Source: Alisma plantago-aquatica (lineage: Eukaryota > Streptophyta > Magnoliopsida > Alismatales > Alismataceae). Taken from it: a stretch of 64,000 bases of DNA. The position numbers and the translations under genes are program-made. Positions within the stretch are counted from its first letter, which is position 1; every line of letters begins with the position of its first letter. Below are positions 36,417 through 47,974 of the stretch, piece by piece. The stretch spans positions 1,395,972,363 through 1,396,036,362 of the forward strand of contig OY856410.1 in the NCBI GenBank assembly GCA_963693085.1. Direction: 5' to 3'. The notes under the pieces were generated by a model. It was not told the origin of the DNA, made no database searches, and saw only the letters and a list, made by a program, of their open reading frames with translations.

Positions 36417-37887
36417 TGAACACCTGGATGCTTGTGCATAGTATCTAGAAACACAATAAGAATGTAAGGGTGTACCTATCTACCAATGACCTACTTGAAA
36501 TTAAGGGTCTACTAGAGAAAGGAACTTTGCTATTTAGAAAAAGACTTTTTTTAGCTAAATGGTAAAATAAGAAGATAACATATTGAAAGAGACCTTTCAA
36601 TATGCATGGATGACTCGTAATGGTAAAATCTCCAAATGAATATATAATGTCGGGGTTGGAAAAAAAGAATTATGATTACTTATGTAAGTTTTGACAAGGA
36701 ATAAGTTGAATGTCGACTTAGAACTTTAGGTAATAACAAAATACATATTTGTGTATCCCTAAACCCCAACTAGTCTATATGTACCGATTTTAGGTTCAGA
36801 TGTACTTTCAATAATGAATGAATAATTGTGTACTAATGTATGAATAAAATACTCATAGATTGAGAAAACTAAGAGGTTCATCCCTAGAGATAGGATTGTT
36901 ATTGAAAATTAGGCATGTACTCCTACCTATTTATAACTGGGCATTATATGACTAAATTTTCCCATAATGAGGCAACTTTTGCAATACTTTCTGTGGTTCC
37001 ATTTGTTGGACAAATCATATACTCTCAATTGGACTTATTGTTATTCTTATGAAATTACTATTATCATGTTGAATCGGGTCAATGACCCCACCTACTACTG
37101 TGCTTAAATCATGCCACATGTTTGTGAAAGGTATATCTTGCCACTCTATTTATGCATGTTGGATAGTCCGACTAGTTTAACTATTGTAGAAGCATATGCT
37201 TAACCATTAGGGTATGCTTTTCTACCCAAATTATGCTTTTCTACCCTTATATATAGATGTGTGCTTTTCCACCCATTTTAGTTAGGCCAATGACCTAGTG
37301 GTGTCATGGCCCTACTATAGTTACTTTAGTCAAATATATCAGCATGAGAATATTTATGTGATTGTATGGTTGATAATGGCAAGAGTTGTGATTTTAATTG
37401 TTTAATTATGCTGCCTATTTCTTTTGGAATTTCCTTCTCTTGTTATTTCTCATTTAAACTTACCTAGATTTATTTGCCCCCTTTTTGATGGGAACATCTT
37501 ACTTTATTTCTGAAACTGATAATGCCCTAGTTGATTTTCTAATGTACATACTCAAATTTTGCTGATTCATACTCTTTTGTTTCCTATTTTTCTTGGGTGT
37601 TCCCTCCATCAAGGTGTAGGTACTTTATAGGATAGAGACTCAGGGTGATCATGAGATCATTGGTGAACATGAGGACAAATCGAAATAGCCTTGTAACCCT
37701 CTACATATGGACCTATGTGTGTATATATGTAACCTTTTCATCTTTTGTACCACCCTTAGGGTGAGAAAGTTATCTACATAGAAATATTTTGTAACTTTGT
37801 AAATAGTTATGTTTTCCACTGCTTAATTATTTCATAGCTCATATTTGTACCATTGAGTGGGCCCACTATTGGGTTTCACTTCTTACA
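34038..37887 (+). repeat. E2 3' LTR (3850 bp)
   Basis: It begins TGTAACATAC after the purine tract and ends TTCTTACA. The right 1.9 kb matches window positions 1-623 and 2411-3747. The left 1.9 kb (34038-35946) has no partner in the window. It includes a GC-richer, CT-rich block at about 34660-35880 with chance frames, and (TA)n at about 36390-36414. It preserves the pre-insertion state of the LINE-like element of the 5' LTR. Confidence 0.85.
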
Positions 37888-38819
37888 GATACTAAGGTGA
37901 GGAGTCCTAGTATCCAGGAGGTGCTAGTGGTCTTTGAGGATGTGTTCCCCAATGAGTTCCCTGGTGTTTCCCCACCCCGAGAGATTGATTTTGGGTTCAA
38001 TCTAGTACCAAGTACATAGTCGATAGCTCAGACACTGTACACGATGGCTCCCAATATGATGGCAGAGTTGAAGAAATAGTTGCAAGAGCTACTTGAGAAA
38101 GGTTTCATCAGACCGAGCACGTCTCCATGGGGTGCTCCCGTGTTGTTTGTGAAGAAGAAAGATGGATCCATGAGACTCTGTATAGATTATAGACAATTGA
38201 ACAAGGTGATGATAAAGAACAAGTATCCCTTGTTGCAGATTGATGATATGTTGGACCAGTTGCGGGTAGTTAAGTGTTCTCAAAGATAGACCTGAGATTC
38301 AATTATCACCAATTGTGGGTTACGACAAACGACATAACTAAGTCAGCTTTTAGGACGAGGTATGGTCATTACGAGTTCGTGGTTATGCCGTTTTGGCTAA
38401 CCAATGCACCTACAATGTTTATGGACTTGATGAACAGGGTGTTCCAACCATTTCTTGATCAGTTTGTGGCATTCTTTATAGATGGTATTATGATACACTC
38501 TAGAGATAGTCAACACCATGAACAATATCTTCATGAGGTGTTGACCATGTTGAGACAACATCAGGTGTATGCCAAGTTCAGCAAGTGTGAGTTTTGGCTG
38601 AAGGAAGTGTCCTTCTTAGGACATGTGATATCTTTTGAGGGTGTTTGTGTGGACCCCAAGAAGGCTAAATCCATGCTAGAGTGGGAACAACCGAAGACGC
38701 CAACAAAAGTACGTAGTTTTCTGGGTTTGGTAGGCTACTACAAGAGGTTCATCAAGAACTTTAGTTCAGTGGTGTTACCCCTAACAAAGCTAATAAGGAA
38801 AGATGTGTCGTTTGTCTAG
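37888..38819 (+). pseudogene. E1 reverse transcriptase (Tekay/Del chromovirus-like), catalytic site lost
   Basis: The coding trace begins within pol because E2 interrupts E1 here; gag and protease would lie left of the window. The linker (VFEDVFPNEFPG) is followed by RT motifs [37 protein letters not shown], then after a one-base frameshift near 38270 [13 protein letters not shown] and [15 protein letters not shown]. The catalytic box reads F-I-D-G at 38475-38486 where active enzymes have two Asp (FIDD), so the second Asp is lost. Two in-frame TAG codons lie at about 38011 and 38077, the second where relatives have Gln. The thumb ([19 protein letters not shown], then [16 protein letters not shown]) is intact. 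Confidence 0.9.
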
Positions 38820-39260
38820 GATGACAGATGTCAGCGTGCCTTTCAAACATTGAAGGAGAAGTTGACAAGTGCACCAATGCTGGTTTTACCTGAGCAGGGG
38901 AAAGGATACATAGTTTTCGATGATGCGTCGAGGAATGGTTTGGGTTGCGTGCTGATGCATGATAAGAAAGTGAACTCTTTTGTGTCACGATAGTTGAAGA
39001 AGCACAAGGAGAACTACCCAAACCATGGCCTGGAGTTAGCTGTTGTAGTTCATGCCTTGAAGATATGGAGGCACTACCTTTATGATGAGAAGTGTCAAAT
39101 CTTCACTGATCACAAGAACTTGAAGTACATCGTTTCATAACAGGAGTGAACATGAGGTAGCGACGTTGGATGGAGTTGATCAAGGACTATGACTGCACTA
39201 TTGATTACCATCCAAGAAAGGTGAATGTCATGGCAGATGCTCTGAGCAGGATGTTTTCTT
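38820..39260 (+). pseudogene. E1 RNase H domain, broken
   Basis: It follows RT directly; a TAG replaces the usual Trp before the domain (around 38817). Visible motifs are [43 protein letters not shown] and the terminal [10 protein letters not shown]. The Asp/Glu residues of the active site appear kept, but there are stops near 38993, 39136 and 39155 and a frameshift near 39150. It would have removed RNA from the RNA-DNA hybrid during reverse transcription. Confidence 0.85.
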
Positions 39261-39442
39261 CATCCTCATCTATGGAGAAGGCACAATTGTGTTCCTTGGC
39301 ATGCCATGAGAGAGACATGTTGGTTTCCATGCGCCAGATGAACATGAATCTAGAGTTGTCTATGCTAGCAGGTTTGTTGACATAGTTGTAGGTGAAGCCA
39401 ACATTGCGATAGTAGATCATAGAGGCACAATAGGTTGATACC

Positions 39443-40395
39443 ATGATAGAACAGACACGAGAAGAGTTTGGTAGTGAGAAGCATGATGGATTCCATTATT
39501 CAAAGGATGGAACAATGTGTTATAATGGTAGAGTTTTAGTTCCTAATGTTGATAATTTGAGAAAGATGGTTTTAGAAGAGGCTCACTCTTTGATGTATTC
39601 TATGCACCCAGGTAGAACAAAGATGTACCATAATCTGAAGGATTTGTGTTGGTGGCCTATCTTGAAGAGTGATGTGGCTGAGTTCGTGGTCAAGTATGTA
39701 GTGTGTCAGCAAGTGAAAGTGGAGCATCAGAATCCTGCAGGGACTTTGCAACCATTGCCTATACCATAGTAGAAATGGGATCATGTTATGATGGACTTTG
39801 TGTTCGGTCTTCCAAGGATAGCCAAAGGCCATGATTCCATTTGGGTGATTGTTGACCAGTTGACCAAGTCCATGCATTTACTACCAGTGAAGACAATGTA
39901 TATGGCAGAGAAGCTCGCTTAGATATATGTTGAGGAGATAGTGTGTTTCCATGGTGTTCCAGATACTATCATGCTGAATAGAGGTCCTCAGTTTACAAGT
40001 AACTTTTGTGAGCATTTGCACACAATTTTAGGTACACATCTAAGGTTTAGTACTGCTTCCCACCCATAGATGGACAGTCAGTTTGATAGGACCATATAGA
40101 CCTTGGATGATTTGTTGAGAGCTTGTGTCTTGTAGTTTTTGGGCAGTTGGGATGTGCATCTCAGTCTGATAGAGTTTTCTTATAATAATAGTTATCAAAG
40201 GAGCATCAACATGGAAAGTTATGAGGCATTTTATGGGAGACATTGCAGATCTTCATTGTTTTGGTACAAGATAGGTGAATACCTACTTCTAAGTCTTGAG
40301 CTTGTGCAATAGATGACATAGAAGATCAAAGTGATTCAACAGCAGGTGAAGAAATCCTAGGATAGATAAAAGTCTTATGTTTATAATCATCACAT
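39443..40395 (+). pseudogene. E1 integrase finger and catalytic core, DDE triad damaged
   Basis: A zinc-finger-like region (EEAHSLMYSMHPGRTKMYHNLK ... VVKYVVCQQVK, split in the text only by position 39585-39715) keeps both His and the last Cys, but the first Cys of the pair is Tyr. The core starts near 39790 with M-M-D-F-V-F-G-L-P (first Asp kept). The second catalytic Asp is Asn in LNRGPQFTS (39977), and the Glu is Asp in SQFDRT (40084). Several TAG codons interrupt it (for example 39768, 39919). The enzyme cannot act. Order and motifs fit the gypsy integrase family. Confidence 0.85.
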
Positions 40396-40867
40396 ACCCT
40401 TGGAGGTCCAAGTGGGAGACATGGTGTATCTCAAGGTCTCTCACTGGAAGGGCGTCTTGGTGTTTGGGAAGAAGATTCAATTGGCTCCTAGGTATCTGGG
40501 ACCTTACCCTATGGTGGCACATGTTGGAAAGGTTGCCTATAAGTTTGAGTTGCCACCTGAGGTACACAGGTTGCATACGGTGTTCCATGTGTCCATGTTG
40601 AGGAAGTGCCACCCTGATATCGAGTTAGTGCTTCAGCCAGTGGAGGTTGGTTAGAAGAAGATATGTCGTATGTGGAAGGACCCATGTTGATCCTTAATAG
40701 AAGAGTGAAGAATTTGAAGAAGAAAGACATAGTATTGGTGAAGGTTCTATACCATCATTGTGGCATTAAGGAATCCACGTGGGAGCTTGAGGAAGAGATG
40801 CATAGGAAGTACCCATCTCTTTTCTCTTAGGATTTCGGGGGTGAAATCCTTGTTAGGGGGAATGGCT
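40396..40867 (+). pseudogene. E1 integrase GPY/F module and chromodomain
   Basis: The frame at 40400-40654 has the GPY/F-type segment (LAPRYLGPYPMVAHVGKVAY) followed by LPPEVHRLHTVFHVSMLRK. After a stop at 40652 the trace goes on with YVEGPMLILNRRVKNL, then VKVLYHHCGIKESTWELEEEM and YPSLF, the pattern of a chromovirus chromodomain at the integrase C-terminus, which in relatives steers integration to heterochromatin. This is the main reason for the Tekay/Del assignment. The frame ends just before the polypurine-like tract and 3' LTR at 40868. Confidence 0.8.
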
Positions 40868-43800
40868 TGTAAGACCCTAACCCGTGTTTTGGGTTAACAC
40901 TTTTTGTTTTGCTTGATTAATACCTTATTACCTTGCTCTAATCCTTTGAGACGTTTTTAGAGCTTGTGGATAGCTTAAGTTTCCAGTTTGAGCTTGTTTG
41001 GATGATGTTTGTGCTTTGTGTGCTCTTGGACTAAATTGCAATTTACCAATTTGTGAGGGTTATATTGCAATTTACCACATTTAGTGTGTACCTTCTTTTT
41101 CTTGGATTCATGATAGAGAAAGTGTGATGCTTTAGGGCACTTTAGTTGAGCCTTAGATGAGTGGTGACACCCTTAGAGGTGGTTAGGGTTTCTAGGGTTT
41201 TGATGTGTCTCGACCATGTGTGCATGGTTGAGTGTAGTAACCCTTGTCTCGAACTTGAGGATGTGCCTTGTGAGTATCTAGATTGAGACACCTTCTATAG
41301 ATGGTTTTGTCTTAACCATGATTGTTTTGGAGTGGTTTGGTCAATACAATTGTCCTTTTCTGAAGTTTCTTGACCTTGGTGATCTTTTGTCTCGACCATG
41401 TTGTGTGTGGTGCTCTTTGTCTCGACCCCTTGGTGTGTCTCGATCGAAACCTATGTGTTGGGGACCTAAGTGGTCGAGCCTAACATTGGTTGTATCACCA
41501 TATCGTGCATTCATGGTATACATGGTTGCATGTGTGTTTCTTGGGTGGACAAGTGTCCCTTTGGAACCCCCTCATGTTGACACCTCATCTCCACCCTCCT
41601 TCTCTCCTCCTCAAGTATATAAACCCTCTTCTCTTCATGCAAGAAAACCTTTCATCCCTCCTTCTTCCTCCTTCTCTTTTTCTCATACTTGGAGCTTAAT
41701 GGAGCAAGGAGATCTGATCCTTGGAGATTTGGTGATAGAGATCCCTTGCATGTGGTGACTTTTGGTCATCTTCAACCTTGGTAAATATATGCCTTTCTTT
41801 GGTGACGTTTTTCTTTGATCTTCTACTTCATCTTCTTCTCTTTTCTTAGCCATAGACCATAGATCATGCATCATGGTTGTTACTTAGGGAACCCCTCATC
41901 ACAAGGATCATAGGCCATGTTTTGACAAGGTGGTACCCAAGTGAGAGGAAGTTTCTTTTCTCTTTCTTTCTTCTAATTTTGGTTCGGCCTAGGGTTTGTT
42001 ACTTTATTTTATTGAGCTTTCTTTGACATGATCTTGTGGTCGAAAGTGGAGCTTTTGGTGGAGCTTCATCACCCTTCATGATCGTGGTCTTGGAGCTTGT
42101 GATTTTTGGAGTTGATCTTCCTTAAGGCGGGTTATATAACACTCTACCCTCTCTATTATTGAACTTTTCATTACATGCATGTTGTTGTTATCCCTGTAAA
42201 ACGTGCCTTTGACATGCTAGTAGATAATACCATGCTCTAGAACTTGGATGTTGATGGTTATCATTCTTAGGTTACTTAGATTTTGAAGCCCTAATTATTG
42301 GTACCCGATTTTAGAGATGGTTGTGAAATGGTGGTTTTCTTCCTAACTTTTGACCTTGGTTTTTACCACATGCATGAGGTTCGTGTACCTTGATGTATCA
42401 TGGAGTTTAAGTTATATTTTAAAGGTGTTGAATGTGGCTTTATCTCTCTTGCATGAGTTTCTTTCATGGTAGTTTCATGACACTCATTTTTAGGGTTTTT
42501 GGTGACTGATTTTGTGTGAAGTTTCTCTCCTTGAAGATGGTGGTTTTCCTTGAGGTTATCTTCTATTTCAGCCATGGTACACTTTATTTTTGACCTTGGT
42601 TAATCCCTATTTTGATGTTGGTCTTTGCCTTAGTAGTATCTTGACCTTGGTGGTCGCTACATCATGCTTTTCCTTAGGTCGAGACACTTTGGTCATATGT
42701 GCTTTTTGGTCGAGACTTCATGTCCTTGTATTGGTACTAACATGTGTTTTTTGGTCATGATGTTTTCCTTGAGGTGTTCGAGACAAGCTTTAGTTTTGGT
42801 CGATACATGTATTTTAAAGGTGGTCGAAACCCTAACACAATTGGTGTTCATGGCCGTTGTGTGTCTCAATCGCAACCTGGTTGGAGTGTCTCGATAGTGA
42901 GCCTTGTATTGGTGGGAGGTCGAGACACACGTGTTATGAGTGGTCAAAACCTCTATGTTTGATGGATGGTCGAGACATATACACGAACATATAATCAACC
43001 CATGTGTATGAGTAAGTAAGTAGTAAACGATGTATAGTGTTGTTTGAATGATTGGTTGGTTAACCCTAATTATGTTTCCTAATCCTAATATGATCCAAGA
43101 AAGTGGGAGGTGGTGTACCTAGGGCTTGGTTATTGAATAAAGTTGTAAAACCCTAATCGACTATGTATGGAGCCCTAACCCTAATGTTGGGATATGTGAT
43201 GTGCTTTCTTTTCTCTCTTGAAGTGGTTATCATATTATGTTATTTCTCTCTCTCTCTCTCTTGTTTATAAAACCCTAGCCTTGCAGGTGATGTGAACTTG
43301 AATGATATAGCTATGTGAATTCTATATTTATACAAGATGGCGACTATGCAAATTGTTGAGGCCTAACATGACGGTGTACATGCGAGGATTATGTGGTTGG
43401 GTCCTATGACCTTGTGAAGGCTTGATTCCTATTGTGAGGTGACATCCTCTAGTGATGCGGTTGATATCCCATAGTGATATGACATTGGTGATGGCCTTGT
43501 GAATGGCAATGCTACAAGTGTCATGTGGTGATGATATGACTAGTTCACTCCGTATACGTTTTATATCTTCTGGAGTTGCGTCTTTCCCTTATCTTTGTAG
43601 AATTTGTTTTGGTTTTGTACATTGTAACTTTATTGATGTGAAAGGCACCAATTTGGTTTTACTAATCAAGTGAAACTCTAATCATATAGGTGCCCTATGC
43701 CATAGATCCATTCCAGTGTTAGTCTTAGTGCTGGATGGTGAAATGAGTCATTCTTATGGGAAACTCAGAGCACATATTTTTGAATATGCGGTGTTCAAGC

Positions 43801-44200
43801 CGAGTATCTCCTTGCGTCCATAATTATAGGTTGTATGAGACATCCATGTGTGAGCTTCTCTCCTTATGATATGGATGGCCATGCAGGACCAATCCTTTCT
43901 ATTTAGAATGGCCATCAATGAGCCTATTCTTCTAGTGCCATTACCTGTACCAAGGTGGGCTAGGTGTTATTATGTGTGGATGGCCATGCGTGAGCCAATC
44001 CTTCATCTTGACTATATGTTGCTATTGTAGTTGACTGATATGTCTCGGTGGTGTTTTCTCTTGTGCTGACCAAGAGGTGTTGGGGAGGTCATGGATTCTG
44101 GCTCTTCCATTGACCTTGTATGGCACTGATTTTGACTTAGCAGTGGTCGGTTGAATTTGGGTGGTACGACTCAAATCCTCAGGGCAATAATAAAAGACGT
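40868..44200 (+). repeat. E1 3' LTR (right end approximate)
   Basis: It begins TGTAAGACCC after a G-rich tract (40850-40860). The 5' LTR is outside the window, so the end cannot be proved; GACGTAACACA near 44193-44203 is a candidate. Two clusters of short words are present: GTCTCGACC type at about 41207-41480 and the reverse complement GGTCGAGAC type at about 42675-42980. A GGATGGCCATG repeat occurs at about 43866-44000. The 146-codon frame at 41318-41758 and other frames are not similar to any protein I recognise. Confidence 0.65.
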
Positions 44201-44203
44201 AAC

Positions 44204-44580
44204 ACATCTGTGTAGTGTGCTTACTTAGAGACAAATGAGAATAACATTGGATGATCCCTTTGCCTCATCTTTGTACTGATTTCTTGAAGTATAAGGAAGT
44301 AAAAAAGTCAATGATTATACATATTCTTCAAATATGTTCAAGATGTGTTTGTTCCTTAAAATTTCCTTTTGAATGGGTTAGATCAAGAAAAAGGGAGTAG
44401 TTCTTTTATATATTTCCATTTTTTTCATACATCAAAGTGGCTGGCTAGGTAAAAGCCACAACTCACACAAAATAGACCAATTTTAAAATAGAAAACAAGA
44501 TAGATGCAAATAAAAAATGGAAAAAGTTGGTTTGAGGATGAGAAAGGGAAAGGTTAGAGTTGAAGTGGTGGAGATAACAT
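44204..44580. other. Unassigned AT-rich stretch
   Basis: It lies between the probable end of the E1 LTR and the E5 remnant. There is no open frame of note. It may be the 3' end of E5 interior or flanking DNA. Confidence 0.4.
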
Positions 44581-44588
44581 ATCACCCT

Positions 44589-44623
44589 CCCTCCACCCCC
44601 AACTTCAAAATTCTACCATCCTC
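44589..44623 (-). other. E5 polypurine-tract-like site
   Basis: On the minus strand CTGAGGATGG...GAAGTTGGGGGTGGAGG resembles the two E4 tracts (GAGGACAA...TTGGGGTGG). Sequence after it does not match the E5 5' LTR start. Confidence 0.5.
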
Positions 44624-45261
44624 AGGCAGATAGTAGTTAGAGATGGATGTGATTTGATATGAAGGGTGGTGGGGATGGAGATGGAGGGAAAGGATGATGA
44701 TCTTTGTCCAAGAGCACACAATAGACACCTTAAGAATGGGTCCCTCTCTCGATTGTAGAACCTCCTCTGTGTGCTATCATGGCCACCAATTTCCATGATC
44801 CTCATTTGGTGGTGCGAGGATGTTTTCGGACGCACACCCCATTCTCCACATCCTACGTCTAGCCATCACCTTATCTCGAGGGCGGTGACTTGTTGATCAA
44901 ATAGCTAGTTGATGAGTGGGTTTGGGTATAGCATCGGTAGGCCATGCCATATATCCATCAATCAAATTTGTTATTAAGAACATGGCCTTTGTTAGTAAAA
45001 ATTTGTGAAATAAAAGGAAGATAAATAAATGAAAATTGCAAAAACTAAAAGAGAGAAATCAAAAAGCTGGGTTTCCTCCTAATAAGCATCCCAGTTTAAC
45101 GTCGTGGACCCTACCGATGATATTTACTCACATAGATTATGTGAGAAGGGTTTCCAAACCCTTGCATTATGATCTGGACCTGGATCATGGTCAGATGAAG
45201 TACATACCTTGTTGTAGAGGTGGCCCTTGTTACCTTTGGGGATATTTTGGAAATCTGATTA

Positions 45262-47815
45262 TTATGTTTCCAACTTACCTTCCACCTTCAAGACCTCGAC
45301 CGAGTTATGTACTTTCTTTATATCTTTGAGGATCCAATACTCAATAGTCTTCTTTCCTAGTCTTAGGATGAGTTTTACAACTTCAACGTCCACTAAGGCT
45401 CTCGTGGTGGCTAAGAATGATCTCCCCAAAATTAGTGGAAACAAATGATCCTCTTTGAGTTTCATCACCACAAAACCGCATGGGACATGTGTCATGTCCT
45501 AGATCAATCGGCCCATCTTCAGTTATTCCTAAGAGTTTTGTAACTGATGCACCGACCAGTTGAATGGTCATATCTATGTGTAGGAGAATAGTAAATCCAA
45601 AGCATTGGCATAGAGTGTAGGGCATAATGGATATGCATGCACCTAAATCAGGAAGTCCATTGCGGCAAGTGTCGTCCCCTAAGAAACAATCTATCCCAAA
45701 TGAGTCAGGATCTTTTTTCTTCTAAGGCATATTATTCTGAAGTATATTTGAGGCCCTATGTTCTAGCTTCACAATCTCCCATTCCTCAGTCATATACTTC
45801 CTGGATAGGAGGGTCTTGAGATATTTGCACCAGGCTGAAATTTTAGCTAGTGCATCAAGGAACACGATGTCGATGTGGAGTTTCTTCATAGCGTACTTGA
45901 TTTTCATGAATCTGTCATCCAACTTGGATACTTGAGGTGACCTAGATAGGGTACACAGGGCCTGTACACATGTTCTTTGGGTGCTATTGATGGTCCAGAG
46001 TTGAATGTTGGTGCTATAATAGTTGAATTCTCACTAGTGCCTAACTGAGATGACTTCACAAGGGGATCTGATGTCAAAACTTGTACTGGATGGACCATCA
46101 AATGATCATTTGTATAACTTGGGACTCCTTCTAGGGTGCCTTCATTTCTTCTAGGAGGAATAGATGCAGTATTGGTGGTCGGGGGTGTGGGGTACACATT
46201 CCCTAACCTTGTCACTACAATTATTAGCTACTCTGGATGCTTGGGATTTTTTGGGTTTACCTATAATCATGCCTACTAGGGGCTATTGACTTGCTGCTAG
46301 GTGGGATATTTGTGACTCCAACACCTTTTTATTTGTTATGGCATTAGACAATTGAGTCTGATATGTCACCATCTTCTGTTGGAGTGTCTTCATTGGATCT
46401 TGTTCTAATGCTGACTCTATCTGCAGCAGTGCAGGTTGATTCAAATTCTAATACTACTATTGCTATTGGTAATTTCTACTTGGGAAGTTGAATATATAAT
46501 TTCCCTGGTTGCGTGTGCCAGTGTAGTTTGATGGCAGTCTAGCTTGAGTGGATTTCGGTAGGGTTTGGTGATTGGGACTCTTAGCTGCAGTTGGATTCTC
46601 GTATTAGAAACCCCAGTGGTTGCGAGCCTAATACGAGTTATAATACTCATGTCTTAGGATAATATGAATTGAATTCACATTTTCGACTTGGGTAACTATA
46701 TACTATTTCTCTGCTTCATGATCATGAAATGCAACATACAGTTGTTGGTAGTGAATCATGTTGTGATCTACTAGATGGCATAACTTGTAGGAAGGCGCGA
46801 TGATTTGCACTTGAGGCATCCAATTTTTCTTCTCGTATGCACTGAAGGAATATTTGAGGTTATCCTTATTGAGAATGAGAGTTTTTAGTGATTCAGAAAT
46901 GGTTTTGAGTTCTGAATGATCATCCACCATAGCTACTTTAAGAATGCCTTTGCCCGAGGGTTTGACCTAATGAGTTCGATTCTCAGTAGGAAGGTTGACA
47001 AATTTTAATGTGCCATCGAAGCTCCTCCGTATGAAATTTCCATTAGAGGAGTCAAGGAACTTTTTCTTCTTGTTGTCAACACCACGAAAGAAAAATTTGA
47101 TAATTTGGTTTTCGAGGATGCCATGTTGTGGGCACTTGCGTAGGAATTCATTGCATTTTACCCATGATTTATATAGAGATTCCTTAGGCACTTGATTGAA
47201 TCTTTTGATCTATCCTCTGATCGAGTACGTCACCGAGGGTGGGCAAAATTTCTCTAGAAATTTATTTTCTAGATCCTCCCAATTTTGAGTTTGGGTCCTC
47301 TTGAAGGGTGCTACACCATGCTCTGGCTTTGTCGGTCAAGGGGTATTTAAAGAGTTGCAGTCACATGGCATTGTTAGTGGCATGGATGGCTTCATCATCA
47401 AGCAAAGGTCAATGAATTTGAGGAGGTGTTCCCGCAAGTCATCCCCAATTCTTCATGTGAAGGCATAATTTAGTAATAGATTGACCCAGTTGGCCCTAGT
47501 CTTGATCAATTTTCCTGGAGGTTTGACTGGATGAGTCAAGTCGGTGCCTTTAGGGGTAGAAATATCCATAAGTCTTTGGCATGTTCTGCGGCTTGGGTGG
47601 CTTCTAGGTTGGTTTTGAATCGACTCCCCCTACATCTTGGCTTATGTGGTAAGTAATTCTCATTGGGCCGCAATAGCCACTTCAATTCATGCTTGGATAG
47701 CTTCTTTCACAACTGCTGCATTTGCCATGGTCTTCTCCTTATGAAGTCTTTTGAGTGTTCTCTTGATTTCAGGATCAAACAACAATCCCGATTCAAGACT
47801 TTTGGGTCTTCCCAT
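45262..47815 (-). pseudogene. E5 gag-protease polyprotein, many stops and shifts
   Basis: ATG at 47815 on the minus strand begins MGRPKSLESGLLFDPEIKRT, an Athila/Tat gag-like start. Capsid traces follow (NWEDLENKFLEKFCP near 47300-47260; LYKSWVKCNEFLRKCPQHGI near 47180-47115). The CCHC region near 46780-46740 is decayed. The pre-protease helix (MKKLHIDIVFLDALAKISAWCKYLK) and the protease with the catalytic D-L-G-A at 45649-45638 and PLILGRSFLAT near 45425 are still readable. There are many stops. The frame ends soon after the protease, as in E4. Age looks greater than E4. Confidence 0.8.
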
Positions 47816-47945
47816 ATGTTAGGAGTACCTGAAAAGCGGTAGAATGACCGTGAGTTAATGAGTTGAGTTCTAGATAATTTTCAATAATATCAAGCATGAA
47901 AAAACCCTAATTACACTTATACTTCTAAAAAATATAACTCTATTT

Positions 47946-47963
47946 TCCTTGACAATGATGCCA
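47946..47963 (-). other. E5 primer-binding site (tRNA-Asp type, decayed)
   Basis: The minus strand reads TGGCATCATTGTCAAGGA, matching 13 of 18 bases of TGGCGCCGTTGCCGGGGA. It lies between LTR and gag start at the expected place. Confidence 0.65.
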
Positions 47964-47974
47964 TTTTTTGATGG

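Larger units (their letters stand above)
1..37887 (+). mobile_element. E2: large LTR retrotransposon with nearly non-coding interior (LARD-like), hosting E3 and E4
   Basis: Long direct repeats are the LTRs: 1-3747 (left edge cut by the window) and 34038-37887. The left LTR is followed after 3 nt by a tRNA-Met type primer site, and the right LTR is preceded by a purine-rich tract. Without its own insertions the interior is only 3748-5025 plus 33273-34037, about 2.0 kb, and it shows no recognisable gag or pol apart from a gypsy-like tail before the 3' LTR. Large LTRs with a short non-coding interior fit the LARD class of non-autonomous gypsy elements. It is inserted in the pol gene of E1, which resumes at 37888. 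The LTRs differ by about 10% over a stretch compared by eye, so it is old. The left TSD lies outside the window. Confidence 0.75.

Noticed and set aside
37888..40867. Endogenous pararetrovirus as source of the RT-RNase H region
   Set aside because: Integrase core, GPY/F and chromodomain follow RT-RNase H, and LTRs and purine tracts are present; this is a gypsy chromovirus.
41318..41758. 146-codon plus-strand frame
   Set aside because: It is located in the E1 3' LTR, with no recognisable domain and low-complexity Ser/Pro/Phe composition.
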